Positions 32,480 to 44,403 of a stretch of 64,000 nt of DNA are shown one piece after another. Numbering within the stretch: position 1 is the stretch's first letter; every line of letters begins with the position of its first letter. The notes under the pieces were generated by a model. It searched no databases. It saw only the letters and a list, made by a program, of their open reading frames with translations, and had not been told where the DNA came from. The stretch comes from Yamagishiella unicocca (Eukaryota; Chlorophyta; Chlorophyceae; Chlamydomonadales; Volvocaceae), in contig BDSL01000046.1 in assembly GCA_003116995.1 (NCBI GenBank), positions 496,001 to 560,000 on the forward strand, given 5' to 3'. The translations under genes were made by a program, and so were the position numbers.

Positions 32480-33185
32480 GACCTCCAAAGCGCGAGTAGA
32501 TGCGCTGTGAAGTCCGCACGTCCCTCCGCCAGGCGGGGTGCAAGCCAGGCCCTGAGGGGCGCCGCAGCCCCAACCATGAAAGGCCGTCCGGCATACATGC
32601 AACTTGGTACAGGGCGCGTACATGCAGTGGTAAACCCAAACTCCAAAGCGTGCCCCGAGGATCGATACGCTAACAAGTCCGCACGTCGCTCCGCCAGGCG
32701 GGCTGCGTGCAATCAGGTAGGGCTCCAAGCCAGGCCCTGAGGGCCACCCCAGGAAATCCGACAAAGGCCGTCCTACACGCAACTTGACATACGGCACGTA
32801 TATACAGAATCCTAACAGTCGGGATGCTGTTCCGCCAGGTGGGGTGCAATCCGCCGGCGGGGCTCCAAGCCAGCCCTGAAGGCCACCGCAGCCCAACACT
32901 AGGAAACCTGACAACGCCGTTCGGCCTACAACTTTGCAAACACCACATACATACTGTAATAACCCCGACCTCCAAAGCGCGCGGCGAGATTCGATACGCT
33001 TCTCAGTCGGAATGCTGCTCCGCCAGGTGGGGTGCAATTCGCCGGCAGGGCTCCAGCCAAGCAAGTAAGCCAACCCTGAGGGCCACCGCAGCCCAATCCT
33101 AGGAAATCTGACCTATCTACAACGTTGCACACAGAACGTACATACTGTACAGTAACCACCCCAACCTCAAAAGCGCGCCGCCTTC
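32480..33185. repeat. Diverged tandem repeats of 140-190 bp, about four copies
   Basis: The motif YTCCGCCAGGYGGGGTGCAA or variants recurs at 32524, 32689, 32830 and 33018. CTCCAAAGCG recurs near 32484, 32641 and 32972 (variant near 33167), and each unit carries a CCTGARGGCCACC-like block and a GCATACATGCAACTTG-like block. Unit lengths are 165, 141 and 188 bp. The array is old and no protein is evident. Confidence 0.7.
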
Positions 33186-34563
33186 TGCCCCACGTACACG
33201 GCCTGTATCCGTCCGCGTGTGCTGCCGCCGTCTGAACGGTTACAGGCTTCCTGTGCGTGTCACCTGAGCCCCCTGCGTACGCCGCCTACCTCAAACGCCG
33301 GGGCTGCCTGAGCTATCTACCAGCTGTGCCTGTGCCGGCCACACTGCATGCATGCACCGCTGCCGGCGGGGCCAAGTTACCAATGTCCGACGCAACTTCT
33401 GCTTCCGTATCAGAGGCGTGGATGCATCGATGATGTCAAGTGAAGGTTATCGATCGAATTGGGTGTTGTTAATATTGTTGTTTACCTGCGTTGTGGGTAT
33501 GCTTGCATACTTGCACGGTTCGCAATGTGATTGCTGTGCAAAGCGCTGGTTACTCAATGTTCACACATAATGCCTTCATTTTTTATTTGCTTAATAGTGT
33601 AAAGCCTCTGCGTTCTGGAAATAAACGTGGTGCCCCAGGGTGACGCAACCGGCGCAAAACTGTAACGTGACCTACGGCTATCAGGGTTTTCGTGCCAGTT
33701 ATCGCATACGCTCTGCCGGAAATCCTGAGCCTCTTTCGATGTGGCTCTTGACGAAGCCATTCGCAGACGGATTTGACTGCCAATACTTGTACTGCTGCTA
33801 GGGCCGTGCAACACGGATTCCGCAAAAGCAACTGTGCTCAGTCCTAACCTACCTGTGCGCAGCACCCCTGGCATAATGGGGATATGGGGTCGCGACGGCA
33901 GGGAGCTGGTCGTAGTCTTAACGCCCTCCCAGGGTAATTTGGCTGCAAACTCACATTGATAACGCGCACGTTCCCCAACGCCACGTGCTTAAGGAGGATG
34001 CTGTGTCAAACCTGCTCGTAAAGAAGCCACACACGATGGCCGGTACCTACTCTGCGCCATAGTACTGGACCCGGCAGTGCAGCGGGTACCTCTCTAAGCT
34101 CCCTCTTGAGCACTCGTGAGCACTGGCTTGCATATCGTATGCATGCATGTGCTGTGACTCGTTGCACTGCGGTCCCCTCCGTCGCCGTCCGATCCGTCGT
34201 ACAGGCCCCATCACAGCACGCTCTGCAGCGATGCGCACACACGTCTCAGTCGCTTCCGCCCAGCGCGTCCACCAAAATCATAAAAGCTTATACCCGGTAT
34301 GTGCCGGTCGTGCGCTCCTTGCCACTCCTCCCTCAACTTACCCCTTGTGCCTTTCGTTCCCATTTGCCGCCATCCGTTTCCGTACGTACATACATCTACG
34401 CTTAGCAATATGGGTGGGCTTTCCGAATTTGGGTGCCTGCGCGTTGCTTGCTTGGGCTGTCGCATCTCAGCGCCGGTGGCAAAGCGTCAGCGGACGGCGT
34501 CTCCAGCGTGCGGTCGCGACGCCGGTACAGCGGTGGGGTCGGGATGGGGCTTCTTCGGCCTTT

Positions 34564-34660
34564 CCTTGCTCTGGTTGTTGTAACGGTGACAGTGGGCTCC
34601 AGACCTTGCTCTGGTTGTTGTAATTGTTACAGTGGGCTCCAGACCTTAAAAGGTAGAGCT
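34564..34660 (-). repeat. 40-bp tandem duplication; copy of the dispersed repeat
   Basis: Two 40-bp units (34564-34603, 34604-34643) each contain TGCTCTGGTTGTTGTAA and AGTGGGCTCCAGACCTT. On the - strand this reads GGTCTGGAGCCCACTGTAAC, the same core as at 27541 and 47322. Confidence 0.75.
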
Positions 34661-36064
34661 CCGGTGTGGTAACGGGGGCGGAGCTGGGCCGGTACGCGTT
34701 GGGCAGTCTCCTCAGAGTGCAATCGCTGGGTCGGGCAGGGCCGGGCTTTCGTTTGCTTTTCCTGTTCCTTTTATCTCTACAGTCGCTTTCCTCGTAATGC
34801 ATGAAGACTCGGTGCCCTTACAAATCCCCTGGGCAATATCTGCTGTGTAGGTCGTCCCCGATGATCAGGCTGCCTGGCCGACATGGCCCAACAACTGGTT
34901 GGCCTGCTAGCTGCCGGGCGTGGAAACATGCGCAGCCCACATCTTCCTGATGCGTTTCACACACTCGCACTAGCCAAGACATGGCGCCTTACAACACCTC
35001 TCAACACCATTTCCTTGCCGCCCACCCTGCTCGTCCAGCCCCGCATGCGTAGGCTCGACAGCCGGAATGCCAGGAGGCTATACCTCCGGAAACATCTCTC
35101 GGGACCATCTAGAAAACGAAAAACGGACACAGCCGCCCGTACAAAAGGGAGGAACCCAATTGTTGTGAAGGTGGAAATGGTAGGGATTGCCACCCCACCC
35201 CACCCCACCCCACCCCGACGTCGCTGTCGTTATGCAGCTGCGACCCTTTCCCCTGCACACTGGCATGTGGGGGTGCCCGATCTCGCAACCCACGTGGACC
35301 CTGCGCCCGAATCACACCCAGGTCCAAATCGACCAGGTCCAAATCGTACCCGCGTCAGCAGGGGAACGCTTTCACTTCACCATCATAAGTACACTCAAGA
35401 GTAGGGTCGCCGAGCAGGGTCGCCGAGCATACAGCGCGGAGCAAAGTGAGCGGCCGGCGAGAGGCACGTCTAGAGCTAGGTCATTTAAGCGGGGTCATCG
35501 ACACTCACACGACACCCGGGTCCCTGACCCGTCTTGCTTCCGGAGGTCAACGGTGTTACGATTTGCCGCCCGCCCTTTGCTCCTTCTACCGTTGGCACCC
35601 ACCACACCGCACCCTCACGCTCCGCACATCACCGCGACACACCCCAGAGCTGCTCACTCCCTGGAACACCGAAATTACTAACACCACCACGTTGCAGACC
35701 GAGGGCAGCCGTCGCGGCTACCATAACATCCCCCTTTTCAGCCCCTCACCTCTCACCGGAAGGCATTTCATGTTTTAATCGCCGCATCACAATAGCCGCT
35801 CCGCTCCATCCACCACCTAGCTTACTCATTGCATCACACCACTTGGGAGCACCGGCTCTTCACCTCATCTGACCCACCATCGAAACTCGTATCCACCTGG
35901 TGACACGCCGCCTTAGTATCCTTTTACCGACTCCTAACGATCGCCCGCATCGGCGCCACAGCCTTCCCTGGACCGGCGGACAACCGTGCTCTCGCGATAC
36001 AAGCGGGAATCCGAAAGGTACTGCACTCTTGGCAAAGCAGTACGACGCGTCTGTCATTCTGTGT

Positions 36065-39000
36065 TCAAACGGCCGCGGCGGTTTTGGCGCTGCCCCCCAG
36101 CTTCGCGGCGGTGGCTGGCCCAAAATCAAAGTAGGGCTCGTCGGCCAGCGCTGCCAGGTCATCGACGATGTGGTAGACGGCCTGTACGGCAGGTGCACCG
36201 AAGGAAGATCAGGTGTGAGGTACTGGGGCCAACGTCGCTGCAGCGGGATCGACATACGTGTGCTCGCACGGCTCCTCGCGGGGGCCCTCCCTCATCTCTC
36301 AGGCTGAATGCGTAACGAAGCAAGCTCGCACGGCTCGTCGCCTCAACGGGATGGAAACCGCCGGTTGCGCGCGGGACTTCCAATACGTACTGCACTCCCC
36401 TACCTGACGAAAGGCATCACCATGTGGTACAGCTGGCATGAAACACAGCCCCCGGCCGCCAGCAAGCCCCTCCCCTGCCCTCCCCGCCCCCGCCGGCCCC
36501 CTGTCCGACCCTCTCTCTCTCACGCTCTTGGTCGCACCTTGGGTCTGCCCAGCGCCTTAGCTCGCCGGCCCATCGCCGCGAACTCGGCCCGCTGCTCCGC
36601 TCCGCCCTCCAGCAGCCACGACGCCATGATGGCGGCGATGCGGTCGGGGCGCGTCTCAAACGCCCCCACGCGGTTGTCGAGCACGTACGGAATGTTCCCT
36701 TCCTCCTGCGCGTTGCAGGTGGGCGACGTAACGTGATGCTGACCGGGACACAATGACGCACACAAGGATGGTTGGCGTCATGGAGACCGGTCGGGCTGCT
36801 CTTGTTGACGTTGGCAGGGGGTTGGCAGGTTGGCGAACGCCCCGCGGAGGCGACTCGCCTGACATGCGCAGACGGCCGTGGGTGCCAGTGCACGTCACGC
36901 CACGCAAGACGGGTTCCCACCCCTTTCGCTACATCGACATAACGAGACGTGCCGCCCTGCGCCGCCCAGTGCCGCTCAGTGCCGCTCAGTGCCGCAGCCG
37001 CAGCCCCGCCCCGAACCCGCACCTGGCATGGGACGTTGCCATTCAGCAGGATGGGCAGTCCCGAGATGAGCGCCTCCGCGATGGTTCCGGGGCCGGCCTT
37101 GGTGATGATGGCGTCGCATGCGCCCATCCACTCGTGAATGTTGTCCACGAAGCCGCACACGTGCAGCGTCACGTGGCCGGGGCCGTGAGGCCGGGCGCGC
37201 AAGCGGTCCTGCAGCCGCCGGTTGCGGCCGCAGATCACAACCACCTGCGCGTGAAGCATAAACAGCAGCGGCAGCGGCCGGAAGTTCAACGGTCGCGTTG
37301 AGCAGGAACGGAAGTCGTATCGCCAGACACTGCTGGGGCCACCGCCGGCCCCCCAGTGCAGCCAGCATGCGCCAGCCGCACGCGCAGCCCCCCAATGTGT
37401 GCTTCACAGGCCAGCGCGCTAGCCGCACCGGCTTCCCCCTTCCCCCGAACAAGCCGAGGTAAGAGGGACAAACTCCGTGTTTGGGCCGCCAGTGGCTTCC
37501 CCCCGCCCTCAGACAGCGCCCCGCCGGCGTTCCCGGGGTTCGCTGCATTCACACAAAACCCTCCGACACTTTCCAAACTTCACTGGCCATTCGCCGCGTT
37601 CCCCGCACCAAGTCCATACCGTCCCGCCCTCTCACACGCACCACAACAGCATCACCCCTACCCGTAGTGCCTGCGGGCGCCGATGCACCCATCGGCCCGA
37701 CAGGGAAAGCCACCCCGGCCCAGCGCACCCACCCACCGACCCACCGACCCACCTGACACTTGTCCCCCAGCTTTTCGTCCAGGTGCCGCACCGTGTCCTC
37801 CAGGGCGCCCATGCCCTCGCCGCCGCCCACCAGCAGCACCGCGGGCAGCCCTGGCGCCATACCCAGAGAGCGTCGCAGCGCGGGCCGCGACGGCAGCGGC
37901 CTGCTGAAGGAGGGCCGGATGGGCAGACCTGCGCAAACGGGGCGAGGCGAGGCCAGGCGAGGAGGGCAGCAGGCAGGTGGGTGCTAACTGCCGTACGTAC
38001 GAGCGCGCGAAGGCGGTTCTGGAGCAACGCCTTCTCCCCTCCAGGCACCCACCCACGCCCCCGGCGTCCTGGTCCTCCTGGGACGCCCCCACGCAGTACC
38101 CCGGTACCCGGGCCCTTTGCGCCCACCGCCGCCGGCACCGCCCCGCCCCCCCAGGTGGCTGCGCCGCACCGTGCATGATGATCTGGGCGGGCGCCATCTC
38201 GTTCTGAACGGCCAGGTCGCGGCAGAACTCGGTGGGCACGAAGCACCGGGTCGCCCCCGGGCAGAACCACGTGTTGTGGCAGGTGGTGAAGTCTGTCACC
38301 ACGGTGGCGAAGTTGGCTGGCGGCATGGTGCCCGACTTGATCCGCTCCGTCATGACGCGGATCGGTATGTGCTGCATCAGCGGGTGCACCGACACCTGGG
38401 AGGAGAGGGCGCGAGCAAACCCAAATGGACGGCGGGAGGGGACACGGGAGGCGGGAGGCGGGTGAGGTTGGTGGCGGGGGCGACGAGGGGCGCTGCACGA
38501 CGGTTGCACGACGGTTGCACGACGGTTACACGACGGTTGCCGGCGGAGCGTATCCCGGCACAGCTGGTAGACCAGCCGGCGCGAGGCATGCCGGCTGCTG
38601 TGCCAACAGGGACCTCTGCCTCGTATCGTCTGGCGGGTCAGCAGCCGCCCCTTGCCCCTTCCGGGCGGAGCAGGTGGGTAGGGCGGCACGCGGCGCGGCA
38701 GCCGCCACAGAGGCAAGCCACACGGCGACGAGCGGCCCCCTTGCAGCGGCCCCCTAGCAGCGGCCCCCTAGCAGCGGCCCCCTTGCAGCGGCCCCCTTGC
38801 AGCGGCCCCCTTGCAGCGGCCCCCTTGCAGCGGCTCCCTTGCAGCGGCCCCCTTGCAGCGGCCCCCTTGCAGCGGCCTACGGGCAGCTTCCTTGCTTTGC
38901 GGCTGCTGCCCGCACCGCCCAGCCGTGACGTGACGCAGGTAGGAGGGGCGTGCACCCATCGGTTATCACGCGCCGTGACACACACTTCCGTTCGTTTCGG

Positions 39001-40521
39001 CCCTTGCGGTGGGTCCTCCCATGCCTACCCGGGCATCACCACTCGCGGACTTGCAGCCATCCAGGTGCGCTTGGCCAGGCTGGCTCCGCCCGTGTGCTAG
39101 CTCCCGGCAAGACGGATTCGTGCCTCGCCTCAACCCGTAGACATAATGGGTAACCCGTAGACATAATGGGTAACCCGCCGGAAATCCCCTTCTCCGGCCT
39201 CCGCTGTAGGCCCTCCACATTCCTAGCCACGTGTAATTTCTGCATCCCCTCTCGCTCTCTGTACGCCCCATACCCCCTCAGGCGCCCTCTGTACGCCCCG
39301 CCCCTGAGCCGCCCTCTGTACGCCCCCGCCCCCCCCGCTCACCACCAGGTGCGGGTGGTACTTGTCAAGCGCCTCGTGCACTCCGCGGCTCACAAAGCTC
39401 CCCACAGTGAACAGGTACGGCACGTGTATGAGCTTGGGGTTGGTAACCTCGTACGTGAAGCGCCACAAGAAGGCGTTCTTGACCAGGAAGGAATACGAGT
39501 CGGGCATGGCATTGAAGGGCGCCGGGGTGTGCTCCTTCCAGAGATCCACGATGTGGATCTTTGGGCGAGGGTAGAGAGGGGCAAGAGGCGGTAAGCGCGA
39601 GCGTGGGCGCACGCTTGGGGTCGGGAGCTCGCGGCGCAAGTGTAGGGGATTGAAAACAGGCCTCTAGAATCGGCGCGTGTCGTGTGCAAGAGAGATATTC
39701 CCATGGGACATGTGTGAGGCATGAAGGTGAGGGCGGGAGCGGACTACAGGCCCCCAAGCGGCCTGACATCTCCAAACCGTCGGGCACATACGTGTGCAAA
39801 AGCATACCATGTTGGCGAAGAGAGCATCAATCCTCCTCGCGGGTGAGGAACGCACAAGGATATACTTCGCAACCGCAGGAAGCTTCTCACCTTGTAGTTA
39901 TCGCCATAGCGCTCCTTAAAGGCTGCCTCAATAGCCTCGGCGCTAGCCTTGTGGCCCCCGCCCGTGTTGGACATGGCAATTAGAATGCTCTTCCGCTCCT
40001 CGTCCTTCACCGCGCCTGTGCGATCGGCCAAAAAGACGCGCTGAATTCATCGTGTCCGTCTAAGATCGATAATCCACGGCGACCCAGATGTGTCAACGCC
40101 AGCTCAGCACTCACCGCGTTGCCGTCTACCGAGAAACCGCCACAGCGTCGTCGCCTTTGCTTCGCCCGTTCCTCCAGGCTGCATAATTGCAAGGAAAAGA
40201 GTAATCGGCCTAAGGCGCCTGCCGCGGGCGTGCCAGCTGACTTACAAAGAGACCGCCGCCGAGCCCGAGCCCGATTCCTCCGCCGAAGGCAGTCGGAAAA
40301 CTGAAGCGGATCGGCACATCCTGAGATGACTTGTTTTGGCCACTACCAGATGTGCTGCTTGCGTCATTGCTGCTGCGCCGCGAGCTCAGGTCTTCGCCAG
40401 ACGGGTCGAGCTCAGCGCGCGGGCGAACAGTTATCGCCGGCGCGCGACGATGCAGGAGAAATCCTGGCAGCACGGGAGGCAACAGTGATACATCGCTCTC
40501 TTGTGACAGCAGCGTACGCAT
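36065..40521 (-). CDS. MGD1: Monogalactosyldiacylglycerol (MGDG) synthase, chloroplast
   Basis: Nine exons join in phase: 40521-40246, 40178-40115, 40015-39891, 39558-39343, 38395-38170, 37928-37753, 37244-37023, 36705-36538 and 36181-36065 (TGA); 529 residues. MGDG synthase (GT28 family) transfers galactose from UDP-galactose to diacylglycerol at the plastid inner envelope, making the main thylakoid lipid. Residues 1 to about 110 are Ser/Arg/Pro-rich with a Gly-rich patch ([14 protein letters not shown]), fitting a transit peptide. The catalytic region opens at [20 protein letters not shown] (about 124-144; the GGGH acceptor/nucleotide loop), then [72 protein letters not shown] and [20 protein letters not shown] (the UDP-sugar site). 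Length matches plant and algal enzymes. All key motifs are intact. Confidence 0.95.
38498..38545. repeat. 12-bp tandem repeat (CACGACGGTTG) in MGD1 intron 4
   Basis: Four near-perfect 12-bp units read GCACGACGGTTG or a close variant, within the intron between the exons ending 39343 and starting 38395. Confidence 0.8.
38731..38880. repeat. 14-bp minisatellite in MGD1 intron 4
   Basis: TTGCAGCGGCCCCC repeats about ten times with a few AG/TT or CT changes. Each unit contains GCAG, and on the - strand GGGGGCCGCTGCAA. It is non-coding in this gene. Confidence 0.9.
39124..39172. repeat. 21-bp direct duplication in MGD1 intron 4
   Basis: Two identical copies of a 21-bp unit (CCCGTAGACATAATGGGTAA) lie back to back. 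Confidence 0.85.
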
Positions 40522-41311
40522 CGCGGTGAGCTCGCTAATAGTACCAAAACGCCAGAGGCAACTATGCTATGTAAAAGCCAGCCCAATTGCGATAGAGGAA
40601 GCCCAAAATTACAATGACATGAAAATATTCCTGCATTGCGCGAAGATCGGTTCTATCGCATGCTTGCCGTACCGGGCGGACACGACAGCTCCACGGCTGA
40701 CGGCTACAGCGCCGCGACGCAAGCCGCGTTATCTTTACATTCGACAATCGTATCCAATATGCTGGCCATGCGGTCATCCGCTCGATGCGTGTATGCCCGT
40801 GAAGTAGCGGCACAACCCGCAACGCCTGCCTTTGCGCAGCACGGTCACGCGCGCGGCCCAGCACCATCCTGATAATCGATACATGATAGCCCAAACGTAT
40901 CGATGGAACTGTGCTAGCTTGGCTTCATGAAGGAGGTATCGTAGAAGCATCCCTTGCGTTTCAACCTTGGGTATGTTGGGGCGAAGCACCATGGCTACCC
41001 GTGAATCGCAACCCACAATGCAAACCGATACCGGTAGTCCTACCAGCTCCTGTCGGTTCACTGGACAGCAAGGGCCACTGGCTCGCAGCTCAACACAGCA
41101 TAGACCACACGCATCACGCATCGCCGCCGCCCTGCCCATCCCCATTCAACGGTTTCCTCCCATTCCCATCTTCCCGAGTGGTCAAGCGACCGTAGTGACC
41201 GTAGCGACTAATGATTGAGCCGTCCTAGAAATCGCCAGATTCCTAGGTACACTCCTGCTGCGCCAATTTAGTGGAGCGGTTGGCGGGGCGTTTGCCGTGC
41301 GCCCTGCTGTT
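40522..41311. other. MGD1 promoter region / GT49 3' flank
   Basis: About 790 bp separate the MGD1 start codon from the stop codon of the upstream GT49 gene on the same strand. No ORF looks real. TTACA at about 40610 (TGTAA on the - strand) may be the GT49 poly(A) signal. No TATA box is obvious. Confidence 0.4.
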
Positions 41312-44300
41312 TCAGGCTTGGCGCGGCTCTCCCTCCCGCCACCACGACAGCACGCCTCGGCAATGCGCCGACGCCGCGTCCGCTACCGGCTGGTACGTGC
41401 CCTGCTTCATGAGCTGCACCGCCGAGCGGTAGAAGCCCTTGGTGCGGCCCAGGAAGGCGTCGCGGACTCGGTGCGATGCGCCATTGACAATGATACGCTG
41501 CGAAGCAGGACGTGGGGTGGCGGTCAGGGTGCCGCGGTAAGGCGCGGTTGGGCGTCACTCAGCACCAAGGAGGGTGGGGGGGCGACCCGTGGACCGAGAC
41601 ATGGAGGCACATGAGAGCCTCCACATCGCGCCGCGCTGCGCTGCAAGCATACACAACAAACGGCCCAGCACGAAGCCCCAGCCGCACCTTGTTCAGCGCC
41701 GCCGCGCGCTGCGCCTGGCGCTGCGTTGTCTTGGGGCAGACGCTGCACGACGCGGTGGGCTCGTGCGGGCGGTGGACGAGCCAGGCCTCAGGCACCACCC
41801 GGAAGGCGAACCCCGACGACGCCACGTACTGCACGTGGACAACCTTGTTCCAGGAGTAACCCCTGCGATGTGTACAACAAGTGCGCGCGCGTGCGGGGTG
41901 GGCGGCCGGAATGGCGTGGCGCTTGGCCGAGCTGAGGGCACGGCAGGTTGGTGCACCCGCCCGATCATTGCGCGCATGCCCGTCGTCAGTGGGACGTGCA
42001 CGGGCCCCCACTTGGCGGTTGCAGCCGAGCGGCCGCATGGGAGGAGATGCTCCAGGGGTGGTGATCCGCAGCGGCACACATGTGCGTGTGGAGTATCCGA
42101 CTTGCATGGAGGTGCGCGGCTTGACGGTAATTTTACGCAAGCATGTAAGCGTGACGGCGAGTGTAGTGACACAAAGCGGCTTCTTGCACCGTGACGGCGC
42201 GCGCCCCCAGCCACCCACCTGAAGCGAGCATCGTAAAGCGGCAGTGTCTTCCTGCGGGCAGGAAAGCAGGCAGGGAAGCGAGACTAGGTAAGTAACCAGA
42301 CGCGCGACGGATCCTAGGGTCGTCTTTGGCGACTAACGGGCCCCGAGAAGCGCACTCACCTCGCCGCGATAAACCAGGGCTCGTAGCCCTGCTGGTACGA
42401 AATGCCGTACTCGTTGCTCGCCCTGATCCACTTGTCGAAGTTGGTGGCGGCATGCCCTAGGCGGTAGACGTCGGAGGCGAAGGGGTAGATCTCCTTCTGG
42501 GACTTCCACATGCCCAAGAGCGTGCTGCGCTTGGCATCGGGACGCACTGCGCGTGGCAGCCGGGATGAGAGGTCAAGGGAGGGCGCGTGTGTGTATGTGT
42601 ATGTGTGTGATGTGTGTCCGTGAGGTCCATGAGGTCCATGCAAGCGTGACGCGTCACACGCCGAAGGTCTGGGCGACGCACGCCAATCCCCAATCAACGT
42701 TCAAACCGCAACCCTTCACGCGCGATTTGGTTGCCGTCGTGAAGCCGCGACAGCTAGGGTGCCACCGTTCCCATGGAACGACGCTTGCACCGTAAGCAGC
42801 CCCTGTGAGCACGCGCTCGCCAGTGTGTGTCAGCCTACCTGCGACTGCCGCGTCCGCCACCTCGTTGCGCTCCGAGAAGTTCATCCGGCGGTGTGTGTCC
42901 CAGGCCGGCAGCACCCACACCACCCGCTCCTCCTCCGCTCGCCGCTGGAGCTCGGCAGCCCTGCGCCCGGATGAGTGCGTAGGAAAATACCCCCACATCG
43001 CTCCGTGGCGGTAGCTAGGGCAGGCAGCAGGCAAGTCACCCGCAGCCGCTGCTGCCGGTGGGATTACCAACCCATCAAATCTGTGCCTTGCGGTCCCCTC
43101 AGTATCTGATAAAGGAACAGAAACCACTTTTTTAGGCTTCGGATGCGGGGTCCTTCAACTATCCCGCCATGTGGAAGTCTAGTGCCGCCCGCCGTTCGCG
43201 AATCGCGTCTGGCAGCTACCGGTGCCTAGTCGTCCCCAGCCTACCTTCCGCCCGCGGCGCCGTCACCGGCCGCCAGCAGCTTCCCAGCGAGCCCCCAGCT
43301 GGCCGACAGGTCCACATCCACCATGGCCGCCAGCGGCGTGGTGGCTGCCAGCATGGCCGCATTGCGGAGTGCGTTGATGGGCATTAGGGCAGCCAGCGCC
43401 TCGTCATCCACCAGCTCGTACAGCAGCATAAGGCGCAACGAGCACCCTGCTGGTTTCGGAACGGCGCCGCCTGATCCGGGCCCCGCACCGCTGGTGGCGT
43501 TGCGAGGGCCGTCGCGTGCGGCGGCGGGGTGGGTGGCAGCCGGGTCTTGTTGTGGTGCCGCCTCCAGCTGCCTGAAGAGCGCCTCCAGCGTGGCAGTGGC
43601 GTTGTGCAGCTCGGCGGCGTTGGCTGGGGAGAGGCGGCGGGGCTGGGGCTGCTGCGGGTCGGTGTTTCCTGCTGCTGCTGCTGCTGCTGCTGTTGCTGTT
43701 GCTGGTTGCACTGACGGCTGGTCGCCTCGCTGGTCCGGCTGGTCCGGCTGGACCAGCGGGAGGTACACGGCTGCGGCGAGGGGACCCCCCGGGTAGCTGC
43801 GGCACTGCGCCGCCAGGGCCTGCGTGCGTTGCGTCGTCGTAAGGGGTTTTTACGGCGGTTGTCATGGGATGGGCAGCAGTGGCAAGTCACCAACCAGCCG
43901 CGGCAGGAGGGCGGGTAGGCATGCAGTCGCCGCTGACCGCCTCAAACTCACCTGGAGTCTGTTGAGGTCGGTCAGGGTGAAGATGGTCAGAGGAAGAGAT
44001 GGCTCCAGCTTGCTCCACCACACCCTGTGAAGCCGTAGGCTGCAAGACAGAACGGCGGCAGGCACGGACGTGAGGAAAAACAAGTGGGTGGCGGAGCTGT
44101 CATTTTCCGTGCTATATGCGCAGCACTGCGCGGCGCAGCCCACCTGCGGGTCGGCTTGCCTTCGAGGAAATCACTGAAGTTATGGGCGTTGGAGCTGTGC
44201 TGGGCATTGTAGCATGAGACGAGCTCCTGTGCGGCCGCGCTGGCCGGCGTGTTGGCGTCGTCGTCGTCGCCCCAGCCGTGATGTACGTCGCCATCGAGCC

Positions 44301-44403
44301 CGCGTCCTTCGGCAATATCAGCGTAAATGGCTGACAGGATGGTAACGTGCAGCAACACAGGAAGCAGTAGTCGTGTGCACGTCGCGGAGGCTCGGTTGCA
44401 CAT
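41312..44403 (-). CDS. LARGE-like glycosyltransferase (GT49 family), type II or secreted Golgi enzyme
   Basis: Eight exons join in phase: 44403-44144, 44039-43952, 43819-43245, 42960-42839, 42546-42360, 42251-42219, 41862-41688 and 41497-41312 (TGA); 541 residues. GT49 enzymes (LARGE, B4GAT1) build xylose/glucuronate or related glycans in the Golgi; the algal acceptor is unknown. A hydrophobic N-terminus (LLLPVLLHVTILSAIYADI) fits a signal anchor or signal peptide. Domain landmarks are AQCRSYPGGPLAAAVYLPL, DVD at about 284-286 in AAMVDVDLSASWGL (the DxD metal site), VVWVLPAWDTHRR, ATNFDKWIRASNEYGISYQQ, GYEPWFIAA, YDARFRGYSWNKVVHV and FRVVPEAWLVHRPHEP. Exon 3 carries an Ala/Gln-rich low-complexity insert from a (TGC)n run near 43671-43707. 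Exon 6 is a 33-nt microexon. The start is the first ATG of the open frame. Confidence 0.88.
42591..42625. repeat. TG microsatellite
   Basis: GTGTGTGTATGTGTATGTG-type run in the GT49 intron upstream of exon 5. Confidence 0.8.
43671..43707. repeat. (TGC)n trinucleotide run in GT49 exon 3
   Basis: About eight GCT/GCA-type triplets plus variants; in the gene's frame they encode a run of alanines (TATAAAAAAAG) between the conserved N-terminal block and the DxD region. Confidence 0.8.

Larger units (their letters stand above)
31845..36064. other. Gene-poor interval between the kinase-like gene and MGDG synthase
   Basis: Contains a TATAAAAG at about 32023 (+ strand, no clear gene behind it), the 32.5-33.2 kb diverged tandem repeat, the 40-bp duplication at 34564-34643 and an unrecognised - strand ORF at 33874-33554 (106 residues). 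Long Arg/Pro-rich ORFs in 34.8-35.9 kb lack codon structure. The left end should carry the MGDG synthase 3' UTR. Confidence 0.4.

Noticed and set aside
38117..39100. 327-codon + strand ORF opposite MGD1
   Set aside because: It runs antisense across MGD1 exon 5 and through intronic minisatellites; its composition is Arg/Ala/Pro-rich from GC skew and it has no domain.
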